11,093 nucleotides of DNA, from contig CADWAF010000800.1 of assembly GCA_902984215.1 (NCBI GenBank), positions 1-11,093 of the forward strand, read 5' to 3'. Position 1 is the stretch's first letter. Every line of letters starts with the position of its first letter. Below the pieces are notes generated by a model that made no database searches, had not been told where the DNA came from, and saw nothing but the letters and a program-made list of their open reading frames with translations. Positions 8,589 through 11,093 of the stretch are shown one piece after another. Both the position numbers and the translations under genes were made by a program. Source of the stretch: Willaertia magna (Eukaryota > Heterolobosea > Eutetramitea > Acrasida > Naegleriidae).

Positions 8589-8919
8589 TATTTTTTTTTT
8601 CTAAATTTCTTTTTCAATTTCTTTTTTCATAATTTTCTGAAAGACTTTAAATCCTCCTTTTGGAATGGACGTTCGCAATGTTTAATTTGTTTCTCTAGTT
8701 TTTAATAATGAATAAAACATTAATCAGACCCACAAAATGTTGTTGTTTTTGTTGGCATTATAGTGTAGCCAAACATTTAATTGAAAAAAAGAAAAACAGG
8801 GCGTTTTACATTGTAACACTGTAAATCACAAGGCGCCAGGACTTGCGTTGTGAAATTCACAGTTTTTACAAAAATTAAAATGATCCTTCAACAATCGATT
8901 CCACCCTTCGAATAAAAAA
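8589..8919. promoter_or_regulatory. Divergent promoter region between the mutase and Dcd1-like genes (331 nt)
   Basis: The two genes are transcribed away from each other from this interval, so it should hold both promoters. On the mutase side there is T10 at 8591-8600, giving a purine-rich 5' leader on the - strand. The centre is T/G-rich (around 8739-8758). On the Dcd1 side lies the inverted repeat at 8812-8870 with GGCGCC in its loop. No coding frame in it looks real. Confidence 0.6.
8812..8870. repeat. Imperfect inverted repeat flanking GGCGCC
   Basis: Left arm 8812-8831 and right arm 8848-8870 are near-complementary with small insertions: TCACAA (8826-8831) pairs with TTGTGA (8848-8853), ACTGT (8818-8822) with ACAGT (8859-8863), and TGTAA (8812-8816) with TTACA (8866-8870). 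The 16-nt centre holds GGCGCC (8832-8837). Another TTACA at 8806-8810 forms a tight palindrome with the first TGTAA. It lies 50-108 nt before the ATG at 8920, as an operator-like site would; protein binding is inferred. Confidence 0.45.
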
Positions 8920-10315
8920 ATGTCGATAATATCTAAACGCATTGTTTGTCTTTCCATCATTTTGTTATTGACCTTCTTTTCGGTCTTTGCTGAACAAAAA
9001 TCAATTATTAAACCATCTACCATTAAAAACACAAATAACAAGGCTAAAGCTTTTTATGATTGTAATGGATCTCCAAATACTGCAACAATTTATACTAAAC
9101 CACCAGTCTTTTTAAGTAAAACAACAAATGGAAAACATTATATGGCAGGAGAAGGTGCAGATGCAATACATGTTCTTCACTTATATGGAACTGCATATGA
9201 AATGGGTTTGGCATATGGTCAATTATTAAAACAAGAAATTGCCAATTTAATTAACAATTATACCATCTACTTGGAAGAATTAGTTAGAAATAATTCTTTC
9301 TTAAAGAACTTACCAAAAGAAGTTGCCGATTATATTGCTCTATTCGGATTAGATGCAGCCTTAGATCTTAATTATGAAATAACAAAATCTTATGTTCCAC
9401 AACGTTTTATAGATGAAACCCAAGGCATTGCAGATGGTTCTGGTGTTAGCTTTAAAGCCTTAATGAGATTTAATTATTTACCTGAAATTACTAAGGCTGG
9501 ATGTAGTATGTTCGGAGCATGGGGAGAAGCAACTAAACTTTCAATGAATGGTACATTATTACAATTAAGAGCATTAGATTGGGATACAAATACCCCTGCA
9601 AGAGCATGTAAAAGCTTTGTTGTTTATCATCCAAGTGAAGCTGGAAGTAATGCTTTTGCTAATATTGGCTATTGTGGTTTAATCGGTACCATTACTGGTA
9701 AGTTTTTAAAGATATTTTATATTGAATATTTAAATAATAATAGGATATAGTAATAGTAGGATTGGTATTTCAGAAAAGGTTTGGTTAGATCATCCAGATG
9801 ATTATGATGGAAGAATTGGTAAACCATGGACTTTTGCATTACGTGATACTTTACAATTCGCTTTCGATTTAGATTCTGCTTTAACTGAATTAATTAATAC
9901 TCATAGAACATGTAGTATTCATGTTGGTGTAGGTGATTCAAAAACTGGACAATTTAGAGGAGTACAATATTCAGCAAAAAGATTAAATATCTTTAATTGG
10001 ATGACACAACCTGAATATCCACAACATCCAAGATTAGATAGTGTTGTTTATTGGGATAAACATGCAGCACAAAATCGTAGTTATTGTTTTGGTAAATTAT
10101 TAGAGAAATATCATGGTCAATTAAATGTTGAAAATACTATTCAAATTATTGCAATGGCACAAACTGGTAATGTTCAAGCTGCTGTTTATGATTTTGCTAA
10201 AAATCAAGTTTATGTTGCAAATGAAAGAACTGATGATCAAAGTGGACCAAAATTTGCTTATGAAAGAACTTTTATTAAGTTTGATATGACTTCATTATTT
10301 AATGAAAAGTTGTAA
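8920..10315 (+). CDS. Secreted Ntn-type hydrolase, Dcd1/acid-ceramidase-like (C45-related), two exons
   Basis: Exons 8920-9697 and 9744-10315 join in phase 1 to encode 449 residues. An in-frame TGA at 8881-8883 supports the ATG at 8920. Residues 1-24 are a clear signal peptide (hydrophobic VCLSIILLLTFFSVFA, cleavage likely before EQ), so the protein enters the secretory or lysosomal route; there is no KDEL-like tail. A GTAYEMGLAYGQLLKQEI block (90-107) is typical of the family. KAGCSMFGAWGEAT puts C195 as the probable N-terminal nucleophile freed by self-cleavage, and RALDWDTNTP follows (about 217-226), resembling the R-x-x-D-W-D element of C45/choloylglycine-type Ntn hydrolases. Possible N-glycosylation sites include NYT at 113 and NNS at 124. 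I place it with Dictyostelium Dcd1A/B proteins. They are called acid-ceramidase-like by homology, and the real substrate, probably an amide-linked lipid, cannot be read from sequence. Confidence 0.9.
9698..9743 (+). other. Spliceosomal intron of the Dcd1-like gene (46 nt, phase 1)
   Basis: It begins GTAAGT at 9698 and ends ATAG at 9743. Joining gives GTITG-YSNSRIGISEKVW, and the frame stays open to the stop at 10313-10315. Without splicing the first exon runs to a stop at 9748-9750 and loses the C-terminal half of the domain. The next AG, at 9749-9750, would break the frame. Confidence 0.93.
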
Positions 10316-10473
10316 TTTTATAAATTATATTTTCCAATATTTATAAATTATATAGTATTTAATTATTTTTTTTTGTTACAATAAGGATCAGAATGTTGCA
10401 AAAATGGAAAAAATTAGAGAAATAATAAATTACAATTATTTTTTAAATTTTACAAAATAAATAAATAAATAAA
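10316..10473. terminator. Shared 3' region of the Dcd1-like and CBS genes
   Basis: The two stops face each other across 158 nt of very AT-rich sequence. Several AATAAA hexamers on the + strand (around 10424 and within the AAAT tract at 10454-10474) could serve the Dcd1-like transcript. T-runs near 10367 and 10439 are the other features. No reading frame is supported. Confidence 0.4.
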
Positions 10474-10474
10474 T
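10454..10474. repeat. AAAT tetranucleotide tract
   Basis: About five AAAT units, running into the stop codon of the CBS gene. Similar tracts occur at 10873-10887 in the CBS intron and at about 11060-11073 before its ATG. Confidence 0.7.
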
Positions 10475-11052
10475 TATTTATGAGTTCTAGTCCAAGGGAA
10501 AGCCTTTGCATCTAAAGCAGCTTCTGTAACAACATCCATTGAAGTAGTTAAACCAACCCATTCATTATTCTTATTTCTAATTAAAATATGATGAATCTTC
10601 TTTTTCATTAAAATATCTGCAATTTCATCTCTTTCTGAATCTTCACTTGCAAATAATAAATCTTTATTCATAATTTCTTGAACTGGAGTAGTAGAAGGCT
10701 TATTTAATACAAATCCTGCTTTAACTAAATCAGTTTTAGTTACGATACCAACTGGTTGCATTGAATTATCTAAAACTACAACACTACCGATATGTTTTTC
10801 AACAATGATCTTACTTGCATCGGCTAATGTTGCATTAATATTAACGCAAGCAACTTTATCTTTAGTAACCTTTTTATTTATTTATTTGTTATTTATATGA
10901 AAAAAGTATTCGATTGGTCAATCGCGATTATCATAAGAAGGGGTTCAGTTCGTATTTTCATTATCATTCATAGGAAACGATATTTGATTCAATCAACTTA
11001 ACGGAAAGGCTTTGAAGGAAAGGATACGTACCATGAATTGTTTGACTTTCAT
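10474..11052 (-). CDS. Small protein of two CBS domains (two exons)
   Basis: Exon 1 is 11052-11032 (MKVKQFM) and exon 2 is 10869-10474, joined in phase 0, for 138 residues. The tiny first exon is supported because CBS proteins commonly open with a K-V-x-x-x-M helix before the first strand, and the exon ends at a good GTACGT donor. CBS1 covers about 2-57 with GIVTKTD (48-54); CBS2 covers about 71-128 with GLTTSMD (113-119). These G-h-x-[ST]-x-x-D segments are the ribose/phosphate contacts of adenosyl-ligand-binding CBS pairs. Nothing else is attached, so it is a stand-alone Bateman module, which in other organisms senses AMP, ATP or S-adenosylmethionine or regulates a partner enzyme. The partner is not evident. 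No targeting peptide is visible from the ATG at 11052, but the frame stays open to the window edge, so a longer N terminus cannot be excluded. Confidence 0.87.
10870..11031 (-). other. Spliceosomal intron of the CBS gene (162 nt, phase 0)
   Basis: On the - strand it starts GTACGT at 11031 and ends AAAAAG at 10870. It is two to three times longer than the other introns here, and contains palindromic sequence at 10911-10929. Splicing joins MKVKQFM to VTKDKVACVN, matching the usual start of CBS1. The acceptor lacks the pyrimidine or TAG ending of its neighbours, so the exact site is a little less certain. Confidence 0.82.
10911..10929. promoter_or_regulatory. Overlapping palindromes with a CCAAT element inside the CBS intron
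   Basis: CGATTG and CAATCG at 10911-10924 are perfect arms around a 2-nt centre. They overlap AATCGCGATT (10920-10929), a perfect 10-bp palindrome. On the - strand, the gene's own strand, this reads GACCAATCG, a CCAAT-box-like sequence. An intronic or alternative promoter element is a guess. Confidence 0.3.
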
Positions 11053-11093
11053 TTTCGAAAAAATAAATAAATAGGAGGAGTTGTATTTTTTTT

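Noticed and set aside
8591..8600. T10 run as a terminator
   Set aside because: It sits directly before the mutase ATG on the opposite strand and is better read as the A-rich leader next to the start codon. Eukaryotic polymerase II genes do not end this way.
8826..9041. Open frame on - in the divergent promoter
   Set aside because: It overlaps the signal-peptide exon of the Dcd1-like gene in antisense and shows no recognisable protein.
9698..9750. Frameshift or pseudogene in the Dcd1-like gene
   Set aside because: The apparent break coincides with GTAAGT...ATAG, and splicing restores the frame fully.
10001..10315. Separate small gene starting at the Met at 10001
   Set aside because: This Met is internal to exon 2 of the Dcd1-like gene. 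The frame is open from 9746 and continues the same domain after removal of a good GT-AG intron.
1..11093. CRISPR array, insertion sequence, tRNA, rRNA, or defence/toxin system
   Set aside because: No regularly spaced repeats, transposase motifs, terminal repeats or cloverleaf-like sequence were seen on either strand by eye. All sizeable genes have ordinary eukaryotic identities except the coiled-coil protein.

Overview
This is a protein-coding stretch of a compact, AT-rich nuclear genome from a unicellular eukaryote. The evidence is short GT-AG introns (46, 58, 73 and 162 nt), typically eukaryotic proteins (a PNO1 ribosome-assembly factor, a RalGAP-beta-like protein, a secreted Dcd1-type hydrolase), runs of AATAAA near stop codons, and gaps between genes of only about 70 to 330 nt. 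All six stop codons are TAA. Base composition, short introns and gene content suggest an amoeboid protist, most likely a heterolobosean such as Naegleria. This is inference: the spacers are not AT-rich enough for Dictyostelium, and no species-specific marker was seen.

Layout from left to right: (1) the 3' part or whole of PNO1 on +, two exons, possibly starting before the window; (2) a 525-residue coiled-coil protein on +, not recognised; (3) a 3.4-kb gene on - for a RalGAP beta-subunit-like protein with a C-terminal Rap-GAP domain, tail-to-tail with the coiled-coil gene across 73 nt; (4) mitochondrial adenosylcobalamin-dependent methylmalonyl-CoA mutase on -, two exons, ending only 97 nt upstream of the RalGAP-like gene's first in-frame ATG; (5) a divergent gene on + for a secreted Ntn-type hydrolase of the Dcd1/acid-ceramidase-like (C45-related) family, two exons; (6) a small two-CBS-domain protein on -, two exons, tail-to-tail with gene 5.

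The genes do not form an obvious pathway. They look like unrelated housekeeping, signalling and metabolic genes packed closely, and I see no mobile element, CRISPR array, RNA gene or defence system. The observations most worth following are: the RalGAP-beta-like protein keeps an Asn-thumb motif that the animal beta subunit appears to lack; its 5' end is unresolved, with homology running upstream of the first ATG towards a very short candidate intron or an unpaired acceptor; an extended imperfect inverted repeat around GGCGCC lies in the divergent promoter, and its core decamer recurs upstream of the coiled-coil gene; and the cobalamin-binding SxL motif of the mutase reads SSQ.
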